Assembly (NCBI GenBank): GCA_947176335.1
Contig: CAMWQE010000004.1
Coordinates: 1 to 33,707 of the forward strand
Direction of reading: 5' to 3'
From: an uncultured Porphyromonadaceae bacterium
GTDB taxonomy: Bacteria > Bacteroidota > Bacteroidia > Bacteroidales > Muribaculaceae
DNA: 33,707 nt
Shown: positions 25,262-33,707 of the stretch, piece after piece
Position numbering within the stretch: position 1 is the first letter of the stretch
Layout: the number at the start of each line of letters is the position of its first letter
Notes under the pieces: generated by a model
What the model was told of the DNA's origin: nothing
What the model saw: only the letters and a program-made list of their open reading frames with translations
The model's database searches: none
Translations under genes and position numbers: made by a program

Positions 25262-25269
25262 CAAAACTA
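25262..25269 (-). promoter_or_regulatory. Putative -7 element (TAGTTTTG) of the GH32 operon
   Basis: CAAAACTA on + = TAGTTTTG on minus (TAnnTTTG). Confidence 0.5.
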
Positions 25270-25290
25270 CAACATCGCAACCGGGACGGC

Positions 25291-25327
25291 TATTAAAAAT
25301 CGTGCATTATATATCAATTTTGTTGCA
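25291..25327 (-). promoter_or_regulatory. Candidate HTCS operator upstream of the GH32 operon
   Basis: Minus strand TGCAACAAAATTGATATATAATGCACGATTTTTAATA; shares ATGCACGATT and CAAAATT with the susC promoter region. Confidence 0.55.
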
Positions 25328-25375
25328 TCGCATTATTTTTGATGTCTTTTGCACTGTTTTTCATAGGATTATGCA

Positions 25376-25383
25376 TATCTTTG
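25376..25383 (+). promoter_or_regulatory. Putative -7 element (TATCTTTG) of the HTCS gene
   Basis: Exact TAnnTTTG, 31 nt upstream of ATG 25415; TTTG at 25348-25351. Confidence 0.5.
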
Positions 25384-25414
25384 AAGTACCTTACACTAAT
25401 AACCGGCAAACAAT

Positions 25415-28153
25415 ATGAAATCTATCCAATCCATACTCTTATACTTTTTCGCTATCGCGGTGCTTCTGCTTTTTACAGGATGCACTGAAAACAGGACATA
25501 TAAAATAGGTGTCTCGCAGTGTAGCCAAGATGACTGGCGCATGAAGCTCAACGATGAAATCGAGCGTGAAATCATGTTTCACGAAGATGCCGTTGTTGAG
25601 ATTCGTTCGGCAGATGATGACAGCCGGAAACAGATTGACGATATCCGCTATTTCGCCGAAAATAATTTTGACATAATAATCGTGGCACCCAATGAGGCGG
25701 CACAACTCACTCCTATAATAAAAGAGGTGTATGAGAGCGGTATTCCGGTTATCATATTCGACCGCAACATAATCGGCGACACATACACCGCAAGAATCGG
25801 TGTGGATGACGAAGGTCTCGGAAAATCGGCAGCACACTATGCCCTCCACCTGCTGAGACCGGGAGCTAAGGCGATTGAAATATACGGATTGCCCGGCTCC
25901 ACGCCTGCAGAAGGACGGCATGAAGGGTTTGTCAGGGAATTTACGGAAAACGGCGGCACTCTCCTGGCAAGTGTCCCGGCAAACTGGAACCAGGAAGACG
26001 CCATACCGGTAGTTGATTCACTCTTGCGTGTTTACGATGATGTTGACCTTATCTTCGCCCACAACGACCGCATGGCTATAGGAGCATCGGAGGTTGCGCG
26101 GCGTGCCGGCAGGAAAGGTATAAGAGTAATAGGCATCGACGCCGCGCCAAACATTGGCATACAGGCAGTTGCCGACAGCATTATAGATGCGACATTTCTA
26201 TACCCCACTGAGGGACACCGCATTATACGCACCGCCCTCGCCATACTCAAAGGTGTGCCTTACGAAAAAGAGACGGTATTGCCGGTATCGTCGGCGGTAG
26301 ACAAGACCAACGCCGATGTGCTGTTGCTGCAGAACGAAACCATAAAAGAGGATACTTACAAAATGAAGACCCTCAAGAACCGCATTGACGATTACTGGGC
26401 GCGCCACTCATCGCAGACATCCCTGTTTTATGCAAGCGTTGCCATCATCGTGCTCCTCTTCGGTGTGGTCTTCCTTATTCTGCGCGCATACTGGCAGCAC
26501 AAAAAACACCAGAAAATCCTCCTTGAGCAAAACAAGACCCTTGAAGAGCAGAGGGATATGCAGAAGCAACTGAACGAGCAGCTTGAGGACGCAATACAGT
26601 CCAAACTGATGTTCTTCACCAATGTGTCCCACGACCTGCGCACTCCCCTCACCCTTATAGCCGAACCGGTGGCACAGCTTGCTGCGGCAAATAATCTGAC
26701 AGACAAGCAGCATTCGCTCATCAAGATAGCCGACAAGAATGTACGAATCCTGCGCAGGCTCATCAACCAGATTCTTGACTTCAGAAAGTACGAGAACAAC
26801 AAACTGAGCCTGAAACTCACTGAAATAGATCTTGAAAAGGCTATCGGTGACTGGATGGAATCCTTCAACGAACTTGCCCGCAAGCGACATTTCAGGCTTT
26901 CATTTGAATTGGATAATTCCTCCAAGCCCGCGCATTTCGCTGTTGATGCAGAAAAGATAGAGCGCGTGTTTTTCAACCTGTTGTCAAACGCTTTCAAGTA
27001 CACTCCGGACGGAGGCGAGATAAAGGTGAGCTATTCGCTTGACAATGACGGCAAATGCAGGATTAGCGTTACCGACAACGGCGAGGGCATCAGTGAGCGT
27101 GATTTAGGTAACATCTTCGACCGCTTCTACCAGGTTGACCGCGTCCATCCCAATGGATCCGGCATCGGACTGTCGCTCTGCAAAGCATTTGTTGAAATGC
27201 ACGGAGGCACAATTAAGGTTGAAAGCACATTGAAAAAAGGCTCCGTGTTCACAGTCGAGTTGCCGGTTGTCCATGTCAGCGACACAGTGGTCGAGCCTGA
27301 GAAACTTATGTCGAGTGAAGATGTTGAAGCGGAACTCGCCACTGTTGAAACCACTGTTGAAATCGAGGAAGGTAAGCCAGTTGTGCTTGTCATTGATGAC
27401 AACCGCGACATACAGCAACTCATAACCTCCTTGCTGTCCGCTGATTACAATATCATTACCGCATCAAACGGCAGCGAAGGTATAAAGAGAGCCGTAAAGT
27501 ACGTGCCTGACCTGATTATATGCGATGTAATGATGCCGGTAATGGACGGACTCGAGTGTTGCCGCCGCCTAAAGGAGGAGATTACCACATCCCATATACC
27601 GGTGCTGATGCTTACCGCTTGCTCCATGGATGAACAGCGGGTGCAGGGATATGACAGCGGAGCGGACGGCTACCTGTCGAAACCGTTCAGCGGAGCCGTA
27701 CTGCTGTCGCGCTGCGCATCCTTGATTTCAAACCGCAAGCGCATCAAGGAACTATGGCTCAAGCAGGAGGTTACAGTCGCTCCTGTCACTGAAAAAGAGA
27801 AAACGCCCAAGGCGCCTCAGGATTTGGACAGCGAATTCTACAACCGCTTCCTCAAGATATTCACCGAGGAGATGGGAAACTCCGAACTGGGCATAGATGA
27901 GATTGCATCGCGCATGGGGCTGGAAAGGACACAGTTCTACCGCAAAATCAAGGCGCTCACGAATTTCTCTCCGGTAGAGCTATTGCGTAACCTCCGCCTG
28001 AAGCAAGGGCGGCATCTGGTCAAGACCACCGAGAAGAGCGTGAGCGAAATCGCCTACGAAACAGGATTCTCCACCCCTGCCTACTTCACCCGCTGCTACC
28101 GGGAGACATTTAGAGAGACACCTACAGAAACCCGAACTAAGCTGACCCAGTGA
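25415..28153 (+). CDS. Hybrid two-component system regulator (periplasmic-binding-protein sensor + histidine kinase + receiver + AraC-type HTH), BT1754-like
   Basis: 912 aa; type I periplasmic binding domain (YKIGVSQCSQDDWRMKLNDEIEREI...); HK motifs (NVSHDLRTPLTLI, RVFFNLLSNAFKYTPDGG, GSGIGLSLCK); receiver (DLIICDVMMPVMDG); AraC HTH at the C-terminus. Confidence 0.95.
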   Translation: MKSIQSILLYFFAIAVLLLFTGCTENRTYKIGVSQCSQDDWRMKLNDEIEREIMFHEDAVVEIRSADDDSRKQIDDIRYFAENNFDIIIVAPNEAAQLTPIIKEVYESGIPVIIFDRNIIGDTYTARIGVDDEGLGKSAAHYALHLLRPGAKAIEIYGLPGSTPAEGRHEGFVREFTENGGTLLASVPANWNQEDAIPVVDSLLRVYDDVDLIFAHNDRMAIGASEVARRAGRKGIRVIGIDAAPNIGIQAVADSIIDATFLYPTEGHRIIRTALAILKGVPYEKETVLPVSSAVDKTNADVLLLQNETIKEDTYKMKTLKNRIDDYWARHSSQTSLFYASVAIIVLLFGVVFLILRAYWQHKKHQKILLEQNKTLEEQRDMQKQLNEQLEDAIQSKLMFFTNVSHDLRTPLTLIAEPVAQLAAANNLTDKQHSLIKIADKNVRILRRLINQILDFRKYENNKLSLKLTEIDLEKAIGDWMESFNELARKRHFRLSFELDNSSKPAHFAVDAEKIERVFFNLLSNAFKYTPDGGEIKVSYSLDNDGKCRISVTDNGEGISERDLGNIFDRFYQVDRVHPNGSGIGLSLCKAFVEMHGGTIKVESTLKKGSVFTVELPVVHVSDTVVEPEKLMSSEDVEAELATVETTVEIEEGKPVVLVIDDNRDIQQLITSLLSADYNIITASNGSEGIKRAVKYVPDLIICDVMMPVMDGLECCRRLKEEITTSHIPVLMLTACSMDEQRVQGYDSGADGYLSKPFSGAVLLSRCASLISNRKRIKELWLKQEVTVAPVTEKEKTPKAPQDLDSEFYNRFLKIFTEEMGNSELGIDEIASRMGLERTQFYRKIKALTNFSPVELLRNLRLKQGRHLVKTTEKSVSEIAYETGFSTPAYFTRCYRETFRETPTETRTKLTQ

Positions 28154-28183
28154 TTTTTACGGGTTGTTTGCCCGTAAATCATG

Positions 28184-28246
28184 AATTTTGTTGCAAAACG
28201 TATTAAAAATCGTGCATTGTCAAAATTTTAATAGACGATGCACGAT
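28184..28246 (+). promoter_or_regulatory. Candidate HTCS operator region upstream of susC-like gene
   Basis: TATTAAAAATCGTGCATT (28201-28218) duplicates 25291-25308; AATCGTGCATTGTC-N12-GACGATGCACGATT imperfect inverted repeat; AATTTTGTTGCA (28184-28195) also at 25316-25327. Confidence 0.55.
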
Positions 28247-28276
28247 TCTTTATATGCACACCCTTCAATGCCGTCA

Positions 28277-28284
28277 TAAATTTG
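28277..28284 (+). promoter_or_regulatory. Putative -7 element (TAAATTTG) of the susC-like gene
   Basis: Matches TAnnTTTG; no good -33 TTTG at proper spacing, as expected for an activator-dependent promoter. Confidence 0.5.
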
Positions 28285-28315
28285 CACCAGAAAAAATCAC
28301 CAAAAACTTAATGAC

Positions 28316-31300
28316 ATGAAAAGAACATTTCTCAGTGCAATCCTGCTACTTCTGGCAGTAATCGTTGCGCAGGCACAGAACATCACTGTGCATGGGACTG
28401 TGCTCGCCAAGCTTGACGATGAACCCCTCATGGGCGCATCTGTCTATTGTGAGAGCGCGAAAACCGGAGTCGCTACAGACATTGACGGCAACTTCACTAT
28501 CTCTGTACCGCAAGGCTCGATATTAAAAGTAACTTACATCGGCTATGTGCCCGTAGAGGTGAAAGCCGAAGCTGAAATGACAATCTACCTCTCTGAGGAC
28601 AGCGAGGTTCTTGACGAGGTAGTGGTTGTCGGCTACCAGACAGTGCGCAAGGCTGATCTTACCGGCGCAGTGTCTGTAATTTCAACCAAAGCGCTTGAAA
28701 CTTCGTCTGACACCGACCCGATGAGGGCACTGCAGGGCAAAGTCCCCGGCATGACCATCACAGCAAACGGTTCTCCGAGCGGTACAGGCTCTGTGCGCAT
28801 CCGCGGTATCGGTTCGTTCAACGCATCGCAGGACCCGCTCTTCGTTATCGACGGAGTTCCCACGACCGCAAGCCTCAACTCGCTAAACATGAACGACATC
28901 GAGAGCATGCAGGTGCTTAAGGACGCGGCTTCCGCCTCTATATACGGTTCACGCGCGGCAAACGGCGTAATCATCATTACCACCAAGAAAGGTAAAAACA
29001 GCCAGGAGAAGAAAGTGAATGTGAGCTTCTCGACCAACCTCACCGCACAGTTCTACTCCTCGCAGGCTACAATGAAACTCCTCGATACCCCCGGATATGC
29101 CACTGCAATGGCACAGGCTGCGCTCAACGACGGGATTGACCCTGCCGCCTACGCTTCCGGCTACGGCCTCAATCTCAACGCTTCATCCGGTTATCCTATA
29201 TCAGTTTACGATATAGCCAACAACAGGTATGTGAACTATACTGTCAACGGTCTTTACGACGGCTTCATCAACTACAAGCGTACCATGAAAATGTCCGACA
29301 CCGACTGGCTTGATCAGATTTCACGCACCGGCTTCTCACAGAGCTATGACGCGGCTGTTTCAACCGCTTCTGAAAAAGGCACCGCATTCTTTTCGCTCGG
29401 CTACCGCAGAAACGACGGTATCCTCAAAGACACCAACTTCGAGAATATCGCGGCACGCATGAACTCCTCGTTCAACATCTCACCGGTGGTGAGCGTCGGC
29501 GAAAACTTCACCCTCACCTACACCAAGCAGGTCGACTGCCACCCTATGGAAAACGCACTGAAGATGCCTTCGACCGTACCCGTATTTGAAACCGACGGAA
29601 CCACATACGCCGGACCGGTAGGAAGCATGCCGGACCGACAGAATCCTGTGCGTGAACTCGTGTTCAACCGCGACAACGCCCTGAATGTATGGCGACTCTT
29701 CGGCAACGCATACATCGACATCAAACCTATTAACGGTCTTCTGTTCCGATCCAACTTCGGTCTTGACTACGACGCCGCTTTCATCCACTCCTATAATTAT
29801 ACCTACCACAGCGACATTGTAAACAACGACACCAACTCCACAACCCTCTCACAGGCAAATGACTCCAAATGGACCTGGTCAAACACCGCCAACTATAATT
29901 TCACCCTCAAGGAAGACCATATCTTCACTATCCTCGCCGGCATGGAGATGTTCCGCCAGAGCCGTATAGATTTCTCAGGCTACAATGAGAACTACGATGT
30001 GGAGACACCCGATTACATGTATCCGGATGCTTCATCGGGAGTAGAGAGGTCCCGGGGCAACAAATCCGCTTACGCCCTGATTTCATTCTTCGGCAAAATC
30101 GATTACAACTGGCGCAACCTTCTCCTCGCTTCATTCACCATACGCCGCGACGGCTCCTCAAGGTTCGGAAGCAACAACCGCTTCGGCACATTCCCCGCTG
30201 CGACCCTCGGCTACCGCATTTCGGAGAATATCGGCAAAAAATGGCTCAACGACCTGAAACTCCGTCTCTCATGGGGTAAGACAGGTAACCAGGCTATCTC
30301 AAACACCGCACGCTACGCCCTGTATGTAGCGGACTACGGCAACGGACGTGAAACCTCCACCGCCTACGACCTCCTGCTCCAGCAGAGCGGCATATTCCCC
30401 TCCGGCTATATCGCAAGCCAGACCGCTAACCCCAACCTGAAATGGGAATCCACCACCCAGTACAATATCGGCTTTGACTACAGCCTCTTCAACAGCCGCC
30501 TGTACGGCACAGTGGATGCCTATATCAAGGATGTGAAAGACATGCTCATACGCCCCGCATATCTCGGTTCTATGGGTGAGGGCGGCATTTCATGGCTCAA
30601 TGGTCCCTCACTGAGAAACAAAGGCATGGAATTCCTTATCGGATGGCGCGATGAACTCAAATGCGGCCTCGGTTACCGCGCTGCCCTCAACCTTGACTTC
30701 TTCCGCAACAAAGTGACCTACCTGCCCAGCACAACCACCGGCTCATACGTCCACACCACTACCCAAAACCTCGTGCAGGCAAAACAGCCGTACGGTTCGA
30801 TTGCAGGATATGTGTTCGACGGCATTTTCCAGAATCGCGAGGAAGTGCAGTCCTCCGGTCAGGACAACGCCCGCGTAGGCGGTATGAAATATGCTGACAT
30901 CAACCACGATGGCAAAATCACTCCTGACGACCAGACCTGGATTTTCAACCCCGTTCCCGACCTCTCATTCGGTCTTAATGTGGAACTGAACTACAAGAAC
31001 TTCGACCTGCAGATGTTCTGGCAGGGAGTCATAGGGCAGGATGTGTACAACAACCAGAAATTCCAGAACGACTTCTGGAGCGTTGTCGACGCCGGCAGCA
31101 ACAAAGGCGTCAGGGTGCTCGACGCATGGCTGCCCAATGTCAACGCATCATCCAGAATACCGATGCTTACCACCAACAACACCAGCGACGAGGGACGCAC
31201 ATCATCCTACTTTGTTGAAAACGGCAGCTATGCCAAGCTCCGCACACTCCAGCTCGGCTACACCCTACCCTCTAAAGTGCTGTCGAAACTGCGCATGACC

Positions 31301-31438
31301 AAAGCACGCGTTTACCTCTCAGGTCAGAATCTCCTTACGCTCAAGAGCAGCAGCCTCACCTGTTCCGACCCCGAAAACGCCAACTGGGAATATCCTATAC
31401 CCACATCATTCTCATTCGGTTTACAGCTTGACTTCTAA
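28316..31438 (+). CDS. SusC/RagA-family TonB-linked outer membrane transporter
   Basis: 1040 aa; GTVLAKLDDEPLMGASVYCESAKTGVATDIDGNF; DEVVVVGYQTVRKADLTGAVSVI; SVRIRGIGSFNASQDPLFVIDGVP; KDAASASIYGSRAANGVIIITTKKGK. Confidence 0.97.
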   Translation: MKRTFLSAILLLLAVIVAQAQNITVHGTVLAKLDDEPLMGASVYCESAKTGVATDIDGNFTISVPQGSILKVTYIGYVPVEVKAEAEMTIYLSEDSEVLDEVVVVGYQTVRKADLTGAVSVISTKALETSSDTDPMRALQGKVPGMTITANGSPSGTGSVRIRGIGSFNASQDPLFVIDGVPTTASLNSLNMNDIESMQVLKDAASASIYGSRAANGVIIITTKKGKNSQEKKVNVSFSTNLTAQFYSSQATMKLLDTPGYATAMAQAALNDGIDPAAYASGYGLNLNASSGYPISVYDIANNRYVNYTVNGLYDGFINYKRTMKMSDTDWLDQISRTGFSQSYDAAVSTASEKGTAFFSLGYRRNDGILKDTNFENIAARMNSSFNISPVVSVGENFTLTYTKQVDCHPMENALKMPSTVPVFETDGTTYAGPVGSMPDRQNPVRELVFNRDNALNVWRLFGNAYIDIKPINGLLFRSNFGLDYDAAFIHSYNYTYHSDIVNNDTNSTTLSQANDSKWTWSNTANYNFTLKEDHIFTILAGMEMFRQSRIDFSGYNENYDVETPDYMYPDASSGVERSRGNKSAYALISFFGKIDYNWRNLLLASFTIRRDGSSRFGSNNRFGTFPAATLGYRISENIGKKWLNDLKLRLSWGKTGNQAISNTARYALYVADYGNGRETSTAYDLLLQQSGIFPSGYIASQTANPNLKWESTTQYNIGFDYSLFNSRLYGTVDAYIKDVKDMLIRPAYLGSMGEGGISWLNGPSLRNKGMEFLIGWRDELKCGLGYRAALNLDFFRNKVTYLPSTTTGSYVHTTTQNLVQAKQPYGSIAGYVFDGIFQNREEVQSSGQDNARVGGMKYADINHDGKITPDDQTWIFNPVPDLSFGLNVELNYKNFDLQMFWQGVIGQDVYNNQKFQNDFWSVVDAGSNKGVRVLDAWLPNVNASSRIPMLTTNNTSDEGRTSSYFVENGSYAKLRTLQLGYTLPSKVLSKLRMTKARVYLSGQNLLTLKSSSLTCSDPENANWEYPIPTSFSFGLQLDF

Positions 31439-31459
31439 ATCATAAAATAAAACGACATC

Positions 31460-33196
31460 ATGAAACTGTCAAAATATATTCTCGCAACATTAGCCGCTGT
31501 GTCTTTCACGGCATGTGACAACTTTATCGACGTACCTCCCACCGGAGTCGTGGACGGCGAGCTTGCATATTCGCAGCCCGAAAAAATGGTGACCGCAGCT
31601 TACGCATCACTCGGTGACTGCTGGTTCAGTTATCCCTTCAACCTGTGGCCTTACGGTGACCTCGGCTCAGACGATTGCCTCAAAGGGGGAAGCGGCGTAT
31701 CCGACACCGGCTACCACCCCATGGAAGTATGGTCATCCCTTACCTCTACCCCGGGCGAACTTGACGAGCTTTGGTACAGGCTCTACTGCAATATTTCACG
31801 CTGCAACCGCGCCCTCGTGTCCCTCAACGAGTACGGAGTCAAGGAACTTGGTGAAAAAACAGCCTCGCAGCGCCTTGGGGAAGTGCATTTCCTCCGTGGA
31901 CACAGCTACTTCAAGCTCCTCACAATGTTCCGCCAGATTCCCTGGATTGATGAAAATGTTTTTGAAAATAACCTTGAGGAAAAGACCCCCAACAATGAGT
32001 TTACCTACCAGGAACTGTTTGCCAAAGTCATCAACGAATTTGAGATAGCTTACAACTCGCTGCCGGAGGAGGTTACCGACGGCGGAGGCAGAGCGAATAA
32101 AGTCGCTGCCGCGGCATACCTTGCCAAATGCTACCTCACGCTCGCCTGGGGCGACGGCTATGAGGCTTCCGACGGTGTGAATTTCATCAATCAGGACTAT
32201 ATGAAAAAGGTTGTCGAGTACACCGAAGTGGTCAAGAACTCCAGATACGGCTACCTTGAGGATTTCGGGGATATCTTCTTGCCAGAGTACAAAAACAGCA
32301 AAGAATCTGTGTTTGCAGTACAGACCTCAGGATACACCGAGGACAATACTACCTTCGGCAGGGCTAACTGGTCGAACACCCTCAACGGATGCTGGGGAAT
32401 ATGGTCCTGCGGATGGGACTTCCACAAACCGTCACAAAACCTTGTAAACGCATTCAAGACCAAAAACGGGCTGCCGATGTTTGACGACTACGCCGAGGCT
32501 GACGCCTATCCGGTAAACGGCACACCATCGACACAGAAATGGGATCCGAGATTGTTCCACACCGTTGGCATGCCTACATTCCCCTATAAATATGAAGCGG
32601 AGTACACCATGACAACCGACAACTCACGCACTCCAAACACTTACGGCTACTACACATCGCTAAAAGATGTGCCGCAACGCAGCGCCGGAGAAACATTTGA
32701 AAGCTCATGGCAGGCATTTGCGATGAATGACTATGTGTTCCGTTTCACCGATGTCATGCTCATGCGTGCCGAAGCGCTCATTGAAACCGGGAGCCTTGAA
32801 GAAGCCCGTCTGATTATCAATGACATCCGCACCCGTGCCGCAAACTCAATCGACAAGCATATCGCATACGCTAAAGACTATTGCGAAATCGCCCTCTATC
32901 CCGCTTCATATTTCACGTCAAAAGAGAGCGCACGCCAATGCCTACGTTGGGAACGCCGCCTTGAAATGGCTATGGAAAGCAGCCGCTACTTTGACCTCCG
33001 CCGCTGGGGAATTGCATCAACAGTACTCAACAAGTACTTTGAGACTGAGAAGAAGGCGAAATACGGTGACGTATCCTACGGACAATATTATCAGGATGCC
33101 CACTACACCGCAGGAAAGAACGAGTTCTATCCCGTGCCCTACAACCAGATGTATTATGTGCCCGGACTGTATGTGCAGAACAAAGGCTACAACTAA
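31460..33196 (+). CDS. SusD/RagB-family outer membrane nutrient-binding lipoprotein
   Basis: 578 aa; lipobox SFTAC-DNF; C-terminal RWERRLEMAMESSRYFDLRRWG and YPVPYNQM typical of SusD. Confidence 0.96.
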   Translation: MKLSKYILATLAAVSFTACDNFIDVPPTGVVDGELAYSQPEKMVTAAYASLGDCWFSYPFNLWPYGDLGSDDCLKGGSGVSDTGYHPMEVWSSLTSTPGELDELWYRLYCNISRCNRALVSLNEYGVKELGEKTASQRLGEVHFLRGHSYFKLLTMFRQIPWIDENVFENNLEEKTPNNEFTYQELFAKVINEFEIAYNSLPEEVTDGGGRANKVAAAAYLAKCYLTLAWGDGYEASDGVNFINQDYMKKVVEYTEVVKNSRYGYLEDFGDIFLPEYKNSKESVFAVQTSGYTEDNTTFGRANWSNTLNGCWGIWSCGWDFHKPSQNLVNAFKTKNGLPMFDDYAEADAYPVNGTPSTQKWDPRLFHTVGMPTFPYKYEAEYTMTTDNSRTPNTYGYYTSLKDVPQRSAGETFESSWQAFAMNDYVFRFTDVMLMRAEALIETGSLEEARLIINDIRTRAANSIDKHIAYAKDYCEIALYPASYFTSKESARQCLRWERRLEMAMESSRYFDLRRWGIASTVLNKYFETEKKAKYGDVSYGQYYQDAHYTAGKNEFYPVPYNQMYYVPGLYVQNKGYN

Positions 33197-33345
33197 ATCA
33201 TATCTCCTCTATATAGCTTAAATTAAGGTTAGAAAGATGTTTTTACACAGCCGGATTCCTTCCATTCATCCCGTTAGCATAGCTTACAGTACTATGGAAC
33301 CGCACTTTACATAAATTGATTGGTAATATAAAGATTCGGCTGAAT

Positions 33346-33375
33346 GCCTCCGGAACCTCTCCCCCGGAGGCATTT
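33346..33375 (+). terminator. Terminator-like hairpin downstream of susD
   Basis: GCCTCCGG-AACCTCTCCC-CCGGAGGC then ATTTC; weak T-tract. Confidence 0.5.
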
Positions 33376-33396
33376 CACTTCTCCCATATGCCATAT

Positions 33397-33525
33397 CCCA
33401 TGCGCCGGAAAACGCATCCAGAAAATAACCACGCGGTTAAGGGAGCATCATCTACTGCAACCCGCGGAAAACCAGCAATCCACCCCTCTCCACCCTCCGC
33501 ACGGCTTGCCGTGCGGAGGGTGGAG
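33397..33525. repeat. Dispersed structured intergenic element, copy B
   Basis: Collinear with copy A at 7656-7786; 18-bp-arm palindrome CTCCACCCTCCGCACGGC-TT-GCCGTGCGGAGGGTGGAG at 33488-33525. Confidence 0.8.
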
Positions 33526-33551
33526 GAACATAACGCGACCATAATCCTCGG

Positions 33552-33675
33552 GGTGCGCTACGCTTACCCACGAGGCTATTGTCCGGACGCGCTCTCCGGC
33601 GCGTCTCTGTTCCTCATTGCTTTGAGCGCGGGACGCGCGAGTCTGTGTATAGCCCCTGGCAAGCGGAGCGCAGCC
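33552..33675. repeat. GC-rich imperfect inverted repeat with internal hairpin, adjoining copy B
   Basis: TGCGCTACGCTTACCCACGAGGCTAT versus reverse complement of ATAGCCCCTGGCAAGCGGAGCGCA; internal hairpin GACGCGC-TCTCCG-GCGCGTC at 33586-33605. Confidence 0.6.
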
Positions 33676-33707
33676 TGTGGGTAGGAAATACACCCTAAGT
33701 ACGAGCC

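Noticed and set aside
28156-28178. TTTACGGG-N7-CCCGTAAA hairpin after the HTCS gene as an intrinsic terminator
   Set aside because: Stem is convincing but there is no downstream T-tract; could be a weak terminator or chance, so not called as a feature.
33316-33684. 122-aa + strand ORF and overlapping 81-aa - strand ORF over element B and its extension
   Set aside because: Low-complexity, GC-rich structured repeat; resembles commonly over-predicted spurious ORFs; no plausible domain.

Overview
The window is typical of a gut Bacteroidales chromosome. Muribaculaceae/Bacteroides-like is my inference from protein families and TAnnTTTG-type promoters. From left to right it contains: a truncated tRNA-Thr (minus strand); an M24 aminopeptidase and gamma-carbonic-anhydrase pair; a TonB-dependent receptor with a choice-of-anchor-J-like lipoprotein; an outer-membrane beta-barrel protein; a small island (RhuM/PLD-like protein plus an MNT/HEPN toxin-antitoxin pair) cut up by three identical 29-nt hairpin repeats; a housekeeping block ruvX-def-ettA; an SGNH hydrolase/MBOAT acyltransferase pair; a complete DpnII-like (GATC) restriction-modification operon; an M64 peptidase; and a fructan-type polysaccharide utilisation locus (fructokinase, MFS transporter, GH32, hybrid two-component regulator, SusC, SusD). 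The strongest signals not explained by ordinary annotation are: (1) the three identical hairpin repeats separating accessory modules in front of ruvX; (2) an 11-bp direct repeat (CAGTTCTGATT) at both edges of the R-M island, overlapping the stop codons of both neighbours, with a predictable empty site; (3) a ~130-nt dispersed structured element present twice, each copy just past a terminator-like hairpin, with a 46-bp perfect palindrome and compensatory changes between copies; (4) a shared putative operator (ATGCACGATT...) at the same distance from the -7 box in the GH32-operon and susC promoters. All product names come from reading translations and motifs; no database search was run.
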